Positions 39,414-49,080 of a stretch of 64,000 bases of DNA are shown here, one piece after another. The translations under genes were made by a program, and so were the position numbers. The stretch comes from Sulfurimonas sp. (GTDB lineage Bacteria > Campylobacterota > Campylobacteria > Campylobacterales > Sulfurimonadaceae). A model generated the notes under the pieces. The model had not been told where the DNA came from, searched no databases, and was given only the letters and a program-made list of their open reading frames with translations. Location of the stretch: contig NZ_JAQTOD010000001.1 of assembly GCF_028713515.1 (NCBI RefSeq), positions 496,001 through 560,000 of the forward strand, given 5' to 3'. The stretch's first letter is position 1. Each line of letters begins with the position of its first letter.

Positions 39414-41144
39414 CTATACTCGTAATTTTTTATGAAAATATTGATCTACATCGAAAAATATCTCATCGTTTGCATTTTTAAAAGTAAGATGAGATTTATT
39501 TATCTTACTTATATGATCTATTCCCATGACTGAAAGCAGTGTTTTCATCCCTTTTAAGAGATTTTTATGATAGTTTGCAATCTCTAATCCTTTTTTCACA
39601 ACAAGATATGAAGCCCTTTTTCTCTCATCCTGTGTAGCTAAACCAACAGGGCAGACATGTGTGCCAAAACCAGAACACATTCTAGCGCGGATGCATCCTG
39701 CACTCATCATAAAGCCTCTTGCTATTCCAACTGCGTCGGCACCCATACACATTGTTATAATTGCGTCATCGGGAGTTAAAATCTTACCACTTGCAATAAT
39801 TTTTAGATCATCTCTAATGCCATATTTTTTAAGTACAGTATCTAGTACATAAAGGGCATCATTTGTATTAAGACCAATTGACTCCATAAGTTCAAGAGGT
39901 GCGGTGGCGCTTCCACCTTCTCCGCTATCAACGGTTATGAAGTCCGGTAGTGCTCTGTTTGCTAATTTTCTTGCCAAAATCTCTTTTGCTAGCTCTTCAA
40001 TCGAAGTAGAATCAGAGATTACTATCTTAAATCCAACTGGTTTTTTTGATAAAACTTGTAGTCTCTCAACAAAATCAAGTAAATCGGAGGTTGTGTCTGC
40101 ATACGGAAATCTATTTGGAGCAAAGGCATCTTTGCCTTCGGGAACACCTCTGAAGTATGATATATCGGCAGTTACTTTAGACCCAGCCAATTTTCCGCCA
40201 GTCTGTTTTGCTCCTTGAGCTATTTTTATCTCTGTCATGCGACAAAATTTCATAACTTTTTGATATTTTATTTCATCAAACTTGCTATTTTCATCACGAA
40301 CGCCATAAAGTCCTGAGCCAATCTGAAAAATTATATTTGGTATATCTGTTGGTACTTCTTTTGGAAACGATTCAATAGGAGCACTCCAGTTTACGCGGAA
40401 GAGCACATGCGAGGGAGTGTCGTAAATATATGTATTTTTAGTCTTGTTGCCAAAGAGTAAAATAGCTCTATACCACTTTATTGCTACCGCATGATTAAAT
40501 AAAAATGTGGCAATTTTAAAAGCAAGTTCGGCAACGGGAGTACCATAGATAATATTTAAATAATCACAATTTTTCAAATCCGGCTTATGTGTGAAGAGGT
40601 GATTAGAAGTAAGAGAGCCTTCTCCTGTGTTCACCGTTAGATGTGATTTAGCACCACCAAGCGCAAATGCACGAATACCCTCTGGACTAATTGCGCCATC
40701 GCTCATAGCTGAACGGATAATTGGAGAGTGTGAAATAAATGGTATCTCTCTGTTTTTGCCAAACACCACACTCATGTCTTGTTTTATCTCATCATCATTT
40801 AAAACATGAGCTGTATGTTTAATCATAAATTTAAAATCACTATGAGGCTGAGAGATGGAAAATGATTGGTAATTAGGTACATTTTTTGCGGCTTTATAAA
40901 CCCAGTCAACCTTATCTTTTGACTCATAAAATGTCTCTTCTGCAAAATATTGGCGCAAAGGCTCCCTGAGCGCTTCAAAAAAATAACGCATCCTTCCAAT
41001 GACTGGATAATTTACAAGTAAGGCATGATTTCTTTGAACAAATCTATCGTAAATATATAAGACAAATAGCCCAAGTATAGCAATAAGAATAAAAAATTGG
41101 ATAAAATTTATAAAAAAATCCCATATATTATGTATAAACTCCAT
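39414..41144 (-). CDS. FMN-binding glutamate synthase-family protein with N-terminal TM
   Basis: 'AQGAKQTGGKLAGSKVT', 'ITVDSGEGGSATAPLELMESIGL', 'CMGADAVGIARGFMMSAGCIRARMC'. Confidence 0.9.
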   Translation of the reverse strand: MEFIHNIWDFFINFIQFFILIAILGLFVLYIYDRFVQRNHALLVNYPVIGRMRYFFEALREPLRQYFAEETFYESKDKVDWVYKAAKNVPNYQSFSISQPHSDFKFMIKHTAHVLNDDEIKQDMSVVFGKNREIPFISHSPIIRSAMSDGAISPEGIRAFALGGAKSHLTVNTGEGSLTSNHLFTHKPDLKNCDYLNIIYGTPVAELAFKIATFLFNHAVAIKWYRAILLFGNKTKNTYIYDTPSHVLFRVNWSAPIESFPKEVPTDIPNIIFQIGSGLYGVRDENSKFDEIKYQKVMKFCRMTEIKIAQGAKQTGGKLAGSKVTADISYFRGVPEGKDAFAPNRFPYADTTSDLLDFVERLQVLSKKPVGFKIVISDSTSIEELAKEILARKLANRALPDFITVDSGEGGSATAPLELMESIGLNTNDALYVLDTVLKKYGIRDDLKIIASGKILTPDDAIITMCMGADAVGIARGFMMSAGCIRARMCSGFGTHVCPVGLATQDERKRASYLVVKKGLEIANYHKNLLKGMKTLLSVMGIDHISKINKSHLTFKNANDEIFFDVDQYFHKKLRV

Positions 41145-42355
41145 TAAAAATTCTTCACTTCAACTATCTGTTCGGTCTTATCTTCTAGATTTTTTATCCA
41201 TACCGTTTTGTTTTTCATCTCATGTGAGCCAATAACTGCACAATATTTCGCATTAACTTTATCAGCAGCTTTTAGATGATTTTGTAGATTTTTAACTTTG
41301 TAGTCAATCACCGTTTTTTCTGTTTTTCGTTTTTTTTGTGCAAGCTCAACAACTATATCAATAGCCTCTGTGTCCATGGCTCCTATATAGTATCCATTCC
41401 TTGCGTTCTCTGGCATAATTATAAGCTCCATGAGCCTCTCGATGCCAATAGCAAAGCCAACAGCAGGGGTTGCTCTGCCATCTAAAAACTCGACAAGTTT
41501 ATCGTATCTTCCACCGCCAGCAATAGCGCTTTGGCTTCCTATATTATCGCTTACAAACTCAAATGCAGTTTTTGAGTAGTAGTCAAGTCCGCGAACCAGA
41601 TTTGTATCTATTTCGTATAATATTTCATTATTCTCAAGGATTTTTTTAAGTTTTGTAAAGTCATTACTGCATCCATCGCAGAGGTTATCTACTAATTTCG
41701 GAGCATTTTTATAAATCTCTTGACACGCCTGATTTTTACAATCAAGAACGCGGATTGGATTTGTGGTTTTTCTTCTTTGGCAATCCTCACAAATTTTATC
41801 TTCCATACTCTCTATAAATTTTATAAGAGATGTACGATACTGTGGCATGCAATTTTCATCGCCAAGAGAGTTTAGTTGGAGCCTATAGCCAATACCAAGT
41901 GTTTTTAATATATCGCTAACCATCATAATCATGGTAGCATCTTCATGAACGCTTGCCTCTCCAAAACTCTCAACTCCAAATTGATGAAACTGTCTAAGTC
42001 TTCCTTTTTGAGGTCTCTCGTAACGAAACATAGCGCCATGATAAAAAAATCGGTGCAAGCCACCAGCACGGTCGAGCTTCTTTTGCACAAAAGCTCGAAC
42101 AACGCCTGCTGTTCCCTCTGGGCGAAGGCAAACATCATTTTCACCTTTGTCTATAAACTGATACATCTCTTTGCCGACAATATCACTTGATTCGCCAACT
42201 GAGCGTTTAAAAAGCGCAGTCTCTTCAAGCAGTGGAGTTTCTATAAAGTGAAAACCATATCTTTTTGCAACATTTGTAGCAATCTCTATAAAGTATGTGA
42301 ATCTCTCATAATCATCACTTAAAATATCATTCATCCCTCTTAACGAGCTGATCAT
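41144..42355 (-). CDS. hisS: Histidyl-tRNA synthetase
   Basis: 'LRGMNDILSDD', 'CLRPEGTAGVVRAF', 'RPQKGRLRQFHQFGVE', 'GGGRYDKLVE'. Confidence 0.96.
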   Translation of the reverse strand: MISSLRGMNDILSDDYERFTYFIEIATNVAKRYGFHFIETPLLEETALFKRSVGESSDIVGKEMYQFIDKGENDVCLRPEGTAGVVRAFVQKKLDRAGGLHRFFYHGAMFRYERPQKGRLRQFHQFGVESFGEASVHEDATMIMMVSDILKTLGIGYRLQLNSLGDENCMPQYRTSLIKFIESMEDKICEDCQRRKTTNPIRVLDCKNQACQEIYKNAPKLVDNLCDGCSNDFTKLKKILENNEILYEIDTNLVRGLDYYSKTAFEFVSDNIGSQSAIAGGGRYDKLVEFLDGRATPAVGFAIGIERLMELIIMPENARNGYYIGAMDTEAIDIVVELAQKKRKTEKTVIDYKVKNLQNHLKAADKVNAKYCAVIGSHEMKNKTVWIKNLEDKTEQIVEVKNF

Positions 42356-42449
42356 CTTACCCCTTTACGCATAACACAGTTTTTTAAGATTGAAAGAATA
42401 CCATTTTTTTGCGTATAATAACAAAATATGAACAAAAAAAAGGCTGGGG

Positions 42450-43352
42450 ATGCAACGATATGAGAGTTTAAAGGAACACTACAAATTTACAGAAGATGAG
42501 TCTCGCATCTTAGCAGCTCTGCAGCCTAGAATGAGTGAACTTTCAGAGAAGTTTATAGATGAGTTTTATGACTATATTTGGGGGTTTGGTTCAACTGCAA
42601 AATTTCTTAAAAATCAGAAAATTATTGACTATCATAGGGAAAAAATTAAAGAGTGGTTTGTAAATCTATTTTGTGGAAAGTATGATTTACAATATTTTAT
42701 GTATCTGTATAAGATAGGTGAGGTTCATGTAAGAATAGGGCTTCCAACTCACTATGTTAATGCAGCTTTTACTTTCGTAAGAACATTTATAGTTAAAAAT
42801 ATTGAGGAAAGTGTAAGAGATAAAGAGCCTCTCCTAAAAACAATAGGTGCAGTTGAGAAAATTGTAGATATAAATCTTGACACACTAACGAGTTCTTACA
42901 GAGAAGAAGAACTTAGCAAATTTTTATCTCTGTCAAAGTTTGAAAAGACAATTTTGAGTGGTCTTAAAAAATTTAACTCATACATAAACTTCTTTTTAGC
43001 AGGCTCCTTAGCACTTGTCGCCTTTTTTGCTATTGGGCTTTTCTCGTATGATATCTATCTGCTTTTTGCCTCAGATATAGGAATAGAGAAGGGAATTTTA
43101 ACTGTTTTGGGAAGTTTGCTTGTTTTGTGGGCTGCGATAGAGCTTATACATGAAGAGATAAATCATCTTCAAGGAAAAGGTTTTGCGATAGGTGCTTTTA
43201 TAATGCTTGCAATGGCAGCACTCATTAGAAAAATTCTTATCTACTCTCTCTCTTCGGAAAAAGGAAATGAGCTTTTAATTATAGGTGCCGTAATTGTCTC
43301 ATTGGCTATTGCGTACTGGCTTGTAAATGTAAAAAATAAAGCACCCCTTTAG
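42450..43352 (+). CDS. Protoglobin-domain membrane protein
   Basis: 'LKEHYKFTEDESRILAALQPRMSELSEKFIDEFYDYI', 'YKIGEVHVRIGLPTHYV' with proximal-His signature, then about 4 TM helices. Confidence 0.88.
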   Translation: MQRYESLKEHYKFTEDESRILAALQPRMSELSEKFIDEFYDYIWGFGSTAKFLKNQKIIDYHREKIKEWFVNLFCGKYDLQYFMYLYKIGEVHVRIGLPTHYVNAAFTFVRTFIVKNIEESVRDKEPLLKTIGAVEKIVDINLDTLTSSYREEELSKFLSLSKFEKTILSGLKKFNSYINFFLAGSLALVAFFAIGLFSYDIYLLFASDIGIEKGILTVLGSLLVLWAAIELIHEEINHLQGKGFAIGAFIMLAMAALIRKILIYSLSSEKGNELLIIGAVIVSLAIAYWLVNVKNKAPL

Positions 43353-43903
43353 TACCAATAAAGAGGATAATGCCTTTTTGTGTTGTTTGACATATTATTT
43401 ACAATAAGAGCAATCGCAAGCATTATAAATACTCCAAGTGCGATTGGCGTGAAAGGGTATAGCCAACCAAGTGATTGTATGTGCTCGCTCCCAATCACAT
43501 ACAAAAGAGCTGTTGCTCCACCTGGAGGATGCATAGTGAGTGTTAGATGCATAACTAAAACTGAAAGAGCTACGCTAAGAGAGCATAAAAGTTCTAAGCT
43601 TAAAAAACCACCTAATGATTTTACTAAAAATACTGATATAAAAGCGGATAAAACATGACCGCCTATTAAGTTCCTTGGCTGTGAAAAATGCACCTCCGGA
43701 GCACCATATATTAAAACTGCAGATGCTCCAAATGATCCAAGAAGAAAGAAGCTATCTTTTACTGAAAAAGAGTTGCTAAAAATTGACATTACATATATGC
43801 CAATAAATGCACCCACAACGGACCATGCTATTTTGTTTAACGGTTTTCTATGAGGTCGAATATCTTTTGATTTCATTCTATTGAAGTAGTTTCTAAGGCG
43901 CAT
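43349..43903 (-). CDS. HPP family membrane protein
   Basis: 'LGSFGASAVLIYGAPEVHFSQPRNLIGGHVLSAF', 'LTMHPPGGATALLYV'. Confidence 0.93.
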   Translation of the reverse strand: MRLRNYFNRMKSKDIRPHRKPLNKIAWSVVGAFIGIYVMSIFSNSFSVKDSFFLLGSFGASAVLIYGAPEVHFSQPRNLIGGHVLSAFISVFLVKSLGGFLSLELLCSLSVALSVLVMHLTLTMHPPGGATALLYVIGSEHIQSLGWLYPFTPIALGVFIMLAIALIVNNMSNNTKRHYPLYWY

Positions 43904-44052
43904 CCAATCTCCATTTTTTACATAACAATAAAGAATAATAGATATTTTTTTGGTAATAGAAGTTGATGCAAATCAATATTAAGTTAATCGTCCAATTTAT
44001 AGTTAATACAAAAGCAAAGGTAATAAATCTGAGTGAGTTAAAAAGGGAGTTT

Positions 44053-44169
44053 ATGATAATTTTATTATTTGATAATAATGTCAAAATAAAAAAACTCTTA
44101 ACAGAGTATGTGGCAAGTAGACAGTTGGCTCTAGTTAGAGAGTTTAAGAAATTGGCGCAAGAACTTTAA
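44053..44169 (+). CDS. Candidate 38-aa ORF
   Basis: ATG preceded by AAAGGGAG; MIILLFDNNVKIKKLLTEYVASRQLALVREFKKLAQEL. Confidence 0.25.
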   Translation: MIILLFDNNVKIKKLLTEYVASRQLALVREFKKLAQEL

Positions 44170-44247
44170 GGAAGATATTTCGATGCAGCATAAAATAGTA
44201 GCTAAAAGATAAAGAATCAATAATTTTAAAAAAGTGTATAAAATTAG

Positions 44248-44823
44248 TTAGATATTTATGCTGTTTATTATCTCTTGTGTTATGGAGTCAATGTCTCTAG
44301 TTGCATCTATGAGTACAAGCTCTATCTCTAAGAGTTTTGAGGCCTCTATAATAGCTTCTTGAATTTTTAAAAGATACTCCACACCTCTTAGTTCAATGCC
44401 ATCTAACTCTTTTTGTGAAAGTCTAAAAGAGAGTGCCTCTTTTGTTAGTTTAAGTAGAAAAACTTTTTGTGGATATATCCCACTTGTAGCAAATCTATTT
44501 AAGTGAACTATAGCGGTTTCACTGATCTCACCCTGAACTAAAGCATAAGCAACGCCACTTATAACACTTCTATCAGAGATAATCATCTTTCCTAAATTTG
44601 GCTCAATTACCTCTTTTATGTGCTCTGCACGGTCAGCTAAAAAGAGTAGAAACTCAGCTTTTTTACTCTTTGTTTTAGCACTAAGAACTATTTCTCTTAT
44701 CTCTTTTCCAGCTTCTGTGCCACCAGGTTCTTTTGTGATTATTGCATCTTTGAAATGCTCGCGTAGTTTTTGTATCTGTGTGCTTTTGCCAGCCGTATCA
44801 ATTCCCTCTATTGCAATGTACAT
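44248..44823 (-). CDS. tmk: Thymidylate kinase
   Basis: 'IAIEGIDTAGKSTQIQKL', 'TKEPGGTEAGKEIRE', 'LFLADRAEHI'. Confidence 0.95.
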   Translation of the reverse strand: MYIAIEGIDTAGKSTQIQKLREHFKDAIITKEPGGTEAGKEIREIVLSAKTKSKKAEFLLFLADRAEHIKEVIEPNLGKMIISDRSVISGVAYALVQGEISETAIVHLNRFATSGIYPQKVFLLKLTKEALSFRLSQKELDGIELRGVEYLLKIQEAIIEASKLLEIELVLIDATRDIDSITQEIINSINI

Positions 44824-45299
44824 GAATTCATACTTCCTATAATTTTTTGCACCTCATTTGGAAGAAGATGCTCTGTTTTCGCGTTAAATTTTAGTAAATT
44901 TCTCACAATTGAGGAGCTTATAAAGGCGTGTTGAAGTTTTGGCATAAGATAGACAGTCTCAATTGTGTTATCAAGTGAGTTGTTCAAATACCCAAGTTGA
45001 AGTTCATATTCGAAGTCACTAACAGCACGAAGACCTCGAATCAAGACGGTAGCATTGTGTGTTTTTGCAAATTCAACTGTTAGATTATCAAAACCAAGCA
45101 CTTTTACATTTTTCAAATCTTTTACGGCTTCTTTGGTCATATATATTCGCTCTTCTAATGCAAACATTGGCTTTTTATCTTGAGATGTAGCAACTGCAAC
45201 TATCACTTCATCAAAAAGTCCTAAAGCCCGCTCTATGATGTCAAAGTGCCCGTTTGTTATTGGGTCGAAAGTACCAGGATAGAGTGCTATTTTTTTCAA
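44808..45299 (-). CDS. coaD: Phosphopantetheine adenylyltransferase
   Basis: 'KKIALYPGTFDPITNGHFDIIERA', 'LIRGLRAVSDFEYELQL'; TTG start proposed at 45299. Confidence 0.95.
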   Translation of the reverse strand: MKKIALYPGTFDPITNGHFDIIERALGLFDEVIVAVATSQDKKPMFALEERIYMTKEAVKDLKNVKVLGFDNLTVEFAKTHNATVLIRGLRAVSDFEYELQLGYLNNSLDNTIETVYLMPKLQHAFISSSIVRNLLKFNAKTEHLLPNEVQKIIGSMNSCTLQ

Positions 45300-45301
45300 T
45301 A

Positions 45302-45820
45302 TTATTCCCATCTCTTATAAAGACTATTTTCAATACCAAGCAGATCAAACCATTTGCCGATAATAAAATTTTCCATATCTTCAAGTGTTTGTTGTTCTGA
45401 GTAGTACGCCATAACTGGTGGAGCAATTATTATGCCCAAAGAAGCTAGTTTGTGCATATTTTCTAATGCAATAGCGGAAAATGGCATCTCTCTAGGTGCC
45501 AAGATTAGTTTTTTATGCTCTTTTATCATCACACTTGCACATCTAGTAACTAGATTATCAGCAATTCCGCATGCTATTTTTGCTAATGTATTCATACTGC
45601 AGGGTGCAATTATCATAGCATCTACGCCAAAAGAACCAGATGCAATGTTTGCCGATATATTTTCGTTTTTATGATATTTTATACCCATCTCTTTATCTAA
45701 AACTGTTTTGGAGTTTTCGCTCATTATAAAATGTTTATCTATATTTTCAGGAAGTAGTTTAAGTATTTTTATTCCCAGATTAACACCACTGGCACCGCTA
45801 GAAGCTACTACTATCTTCAT
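45302..45820 (-). CDS. ubiX: UbiX family flavin prenyltransferase
   Basis: 'VASSGASGVNLGIKIL', 'IIAPCSMNTLAKIACGIADNL', 'LILAPREMPFS'. Confidence 0.94.
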   Translation of the reverse strand: MKIVVASSGASGVNLGIKILKLLPENIDKHFIMSENSKTVLDKEMGIKYHKNENISANIASGSFGVDAMIIAPCSMNTLAKIACGIADNLVTRCASVMIKEHKKLILAPREMPFSAIALENMHKLASLGIIIAPPVMAYYSEQQTLEDMENFIIGKWFDLLGIENSLYKRWE

Positions 45821-46692
45821 ATTATCTCTACCATATTTTTACCAATTACCTTAGCTTTTAATTTGACTTTATCGCTCTTTTGAATGTCAATTGTATCATT
45901 TAATGCACCATCTTCTAAGGCTTTTGCTTCAGATGAGATAACCATATTTTCATCATTTATGCTAACGCTGACAGAAGAGTTTCTCTTCACTAAAACTAAA
46001 GTTCTAATATCTCTTGTAGTTAAAATCATATTCTCAGTTATGTAGTGTTTAGCTTGATATGAGCTGGTTCCTATGTTTTGCACTGGAGTATCTTTGAGTT
46101 TTTCTAATTTTACCTTTTTTCTAGAACTATTTGACAGTGAAATTTCATCATCTTTTTTAATCTGTTTTGAGCTTAGAAATAGGCTTATTTCCGCATCTAT
46201 TATATAGTTTAAAAATATTTTTTTATTTTCTAGAGTTTTTATGCTTAGTATTCCTTTTTTTGACAAGTAACTATCTTTTTGAATATTTACTGTAAAACCT
46301 TCAGGTATGGCTACTGTGTAGCTCATTGGAGTAATTGTGATTTCTTTTATATTAATATCTCTATATTTTTCTTTATAATAATCACTAAGCACTAGATTAA
46401 TTTTAGATGTGTCAATATCGCTTTTTACAATAAAATTTATATACTGATGCTTGGAAGTATAATTTTGATAGCCATTTATTTTTAATATTTTTAATAAATC
46501 TGCTGTTTTTATTCTTAGTGAATGCCTATTTTCCTCGATTGTATATAGTTCGGAGTCAGTTGAGAGATTGGGCACGATAGTACTAAGATTAATTTTATGA
46601 TTTTTTACATAATAAGTATTATTTAAAACTATCAAGTTGTCTGCAGATAGGCTCAGACAGAGGAAAATAAAAAGTATAAAATTTTTTGACAT
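45817..46692 (-). CDS. flgA: Flagellar basal body P-ring formation protein FlgA
   Basis: SAF-like C-terminus 'VKRNSSVSVSINDENMVISSEAKALEDGALNDTIDIQ', signal peptide, flagellar context. Confidence 0.85.
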   Translation of the reverse strand: MSKNFILFIFLCLSLSADNLIVLNNTYYVKNHKINLSTIVPNLSTDSELYTIEENRHSLRIKTADLLKILKINGYQNYTSKHQYINFIVKSDIDTSKINLVLSDYYKEKYRDINIKEITITPMSYTVAIPEGFTVNIQKDSYLSKKGILSIKTLENKKIFLNYIIDAEISLFLSSKQIKKDDEISLSNSSRKKVKLEKLKDTPVQNIGTSSYQAKHYITENMILTTRDIRTLVLVKRNSSVSVSINDENMVISSEAKALEDGALNDTIDIQKSDKVKLKAKVIGKNMVEII

Positions 46693-46868
46693 TATTTTGA
46701 CTCAGATTTATTTTTTTTACAATTCTAACATATTGTGTAAATAATAGAGATTATTTTGATAATTAACGCTAATATAAAATTTAATAAGATTGCTATATTG
46801 AAATATTTGCTATACTGCGGAACATAAAAATAAATAATTTGATTTAATCGCATAAAAAAGGGACTTAT

Positions 46869-47639
46869 ATGGATTTAACGGTTATTCTCGGAATACTAGG
46901 CGCTATAACAACCATCTCTGTTGGTGACTTGATGGAGGGTGGAAATCCAGTTCATATTGTTCATATAACTTCTCTTATCATCATTATGCCAACAACACTT
47001 CTTGCTGCTATGGTTAGTACTGATGTAGAATATATAAAGGGTGCTTTTAAGAATGCTGGAATGATTTTTAAAAAATCTCCAATTAATTTAGAAGCAAGAA
47101 TTAAAGAGATAATTGATTTGTCAATTATGGCTCGTCGTGAAGGATTGCTATCACTAGAGCCTAAAGTTATGCAAATGGATAATGAATTTTTTAAACAAGG
47201 ACTTAGTATGGCGGTTGATGGTAATGAGATTGATACCATCACAGAAACACTTGAGCTAACTATAGAAGAGACTGAACACTACTATCATGGATGTGGCCAT
47301 TACTGGATTCTAGCAGGAGAGACTTCACCAGTTTTGGGTCTTATTGGAGCAGTTTTGGGTCTAATTCTGGCTCTTCAAAAGCTAGACAATCCACCTGAGA
47401 TGGCAATCGGTATTGCTGGGGCGTTTACAGCGACTGTAACTGGTATTTTTAGTTCTTATGTTTTATTTGGTCCAATGGGAGCAAAAATGATAGCTAAATC
47501 ACACCATATTGTAAAAGAACAAAAGTTGATTCTAGAGGGCATTATTGGTATCACACATGGTGATAATCCTCGTACGCTTGAGGCAAAATTACTCAACTTT
47601 CTCCCTCCTGGAGAACCAAAACATAGTCAATTTAAGTAA
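46869..47639 (+). CDS. motA: Flagellar motor stator protein MotA
   Basis: 'ARREGLLSLEP', 'WILAGETSPVLGLIGAVLGLILALQKLDNPPEM', 'PMGAKM'. Confidence 0.95.
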   Translation: MDLTVILGILGAITTISVGDLMEGGNPVHIVHITSLIIIMPTTLLAAMVSTDVEYIKGAFKNAGMIFKKSPINLEARIKEIIDLSIMARREGLLSLEPKVMQMDNEFFKQGLSMAVDGNEIDTITETLELTIEETEHYYHGCGHYWILAGETSPVLGLIGAVLGLILALQKLDNPPEMAIGIAGAFTATVTGIFSSYVLFGPMGAKMIAKSHHIVKEQKLILEGIIGITHGDNPRTLEAKLLNFLPPGEPKHSQFK

Positions 47640-47651
47640 CAAAGCATAATA

Positions 47652-48485
47652 ATGGCAAAGAAAAAATGTAAAAAATGTCCGGCTTGTCCACCAGCTGAAA
47701 AATGGGCTGTTCCAACTGCTGACTTTTTTAGTCTCTTGTTGGCACTTTTTATTGCTCTTTTTGCTATTGCTTCTGTAAATACAGAAAAAATGAAGGCCGT
47801 AAAAGAAGAGTTTATAAAAATTTATGATTTTGCACCTACTCCTGAGCGAGCTACACCGGTACAGCAAATGACTCCAGAAGAGAAAAAGCTTGACCCTGAT
47901 GCAAAAGGTAAGAATAACGGAAGTTCTGTTTTAGAAAATGGCGGTTCTTCTGATTCAAATGAAAAAAAAGAACAAAAAAGCATAAATGATTCTATTGTTA
48001 AGATTCAGCAAGAGTTGAAAGATGCATCTGCTGGTGGCGAAGGCTCACTGGAGCAAAGCATGGATGGCGTACTGTTAAAACTACCTACCTCTGTGCCTTT
48101 TATTGGTTCTTCAGCTGCTATAAGCAATCAGGATATCCATCTTTTTTTAAAAAGAATCGCTGAAATAATTAAAACGCTTCCTGAAAATATTGATATATCT
48201 GTTCGTGGGTATACAGATGCTCAACCAGCAGCAGGCAATAGTATGGAGCTGTCTAACAAAAGAGCTGAGACTGTTGCACAAGAATTAATTAAAAACGGCA
48301 TATCTGCTGAGAGAATATCTACGGCAGGTTTTGGCTCATCGAAACCAATAGCAGAGAACACAACGCAAGAGAATAGGGCGAAAAACAGAAGAGTTGAGTT
48401 CTATATATTTATCTCTAAAGATACACCACTTGTGAAAGAGAAAGAGAAAGATATCTTAGATGCACTAAGCAAGCTTCAAAAGTAG
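47652..48485 (+). CDS. motB: Flagellar motor stator protein MotB
   Basis: 'KWAVPTADFFSLLLALFIALFAI', OmpA-like 'VRGYTDAQPAAGNSMELSNKRAETVAQELIKNGIS'. Confidence 0.95.
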   Translation: MAKKKCKKCPACPPAEKWAVPTADFFSLLLALFIALFAIASVNTEKMKAVKEEFIKIYDFAPTPERATPVQQMTPEEKKLDPDAKGKNNGSSVLENGGSSDSNEKKEQKSINDSIVKIQQELKDASAGGEGSLEQSMDGVLLKLPTSVPFIGSSAAISNQDIHLFLKRIAEIIKTLPENIDISVRGYTDAQPAAGNSMELSNKRAETVAQELIKNGISAERISTAGFGSSKPIAENTTQENRAKNRRVEFYIFISKDTPLVKEKEKDILDALSKLQK

Positions 48486-48601
48486 TAATTTATATATTAA
48501 AGAGTATTTGTTATTGTAGATTGGCAATATTAAGATGAAGTAAGTGTTTATTTGATTGTTGCTAGAGTTGGCGGAGTTAAGATTTTAATTTTTAAAAGGT
48601 G

Positions 48602-48683
48602 TGGTACCGCTGGTCGGACTCGAACCGACATTCTTTCGAACTCGATTTTGAATCGAGCGTGTATACCATTCCACCACAGCGGC
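48602..48683 (-). tRNA. tRNA-Leu (anticodon CAA)
   Basis: Reverse complement GCCGCTG...CTCGA-TTCAAAA-TCGAG...GGTTCGAGTCC...CAGCGGTACCA; short variable arm; encoded CCA. Confidence 0.96.
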
Positions 48684-48797
48684 TTTTCTTTTTAAGACTG
48701 AGATTATACAAAAAGAAATATTAAAATAAGATATACACATAAGCCATCATCATAAAATTACCTTAATAATCACACTATAAAAGAATAAAAGTGGAGT

Positions 48798-48903
48798 ATG
48801 TATTACTTAAGAGAATTTACATTATGTTAACCAAAAAGGATTTGATTATAAAGAAACCAAAGATATGAAAATAAAGACACAAGAGATGCTAGACCTTATG
48901 TAG
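48798..48903 (+). pseudogene. Possible relic, weakly glutaredoxin-like
   Basis: Frame reads VCIT*ENLHYVNQKGFDYKETKDMKIKTQEMLDLM*. Confidence 0.3.
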
Positions 48904-48949
48904 AAAAAAAAGCTAACTAAGTATAAAATTAAATTTATAAGGAAAATAG

Positions 48950-49045
48950 ATGAAAATATAAATTTTAGGAACAGGCTGTTCAAGATGATAAGTTTTACTC
49001 AAAAACACTTTGATGTTGCTTTGTGTATAATTTGCAAAAAATAAA
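48950..49045 (+). pseudogene. Relic of a thioredoxin-family (redox-active disulfide) protein
   Basis: SD AAGGA, then MKI*ILGTGCSR**VLLKNT; matches the MKIxILGTGCxxCxxL pattern with stops at three positions. Confidence 0.6.
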
Positions 49046-49080
49046 AAAAATATTAAGAAGATGTAAATACAGAGGAAAAA

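Noticed and set aside
48950-49045. TGA at the second Cys of the CxxC motif read as a selenoprotein
   Set aside because: TAA stops occur at codon 4 and immediately after the TGA, so selenocysteine readthrough cannot rescue the frame; a pseudogene is the simpler reading.
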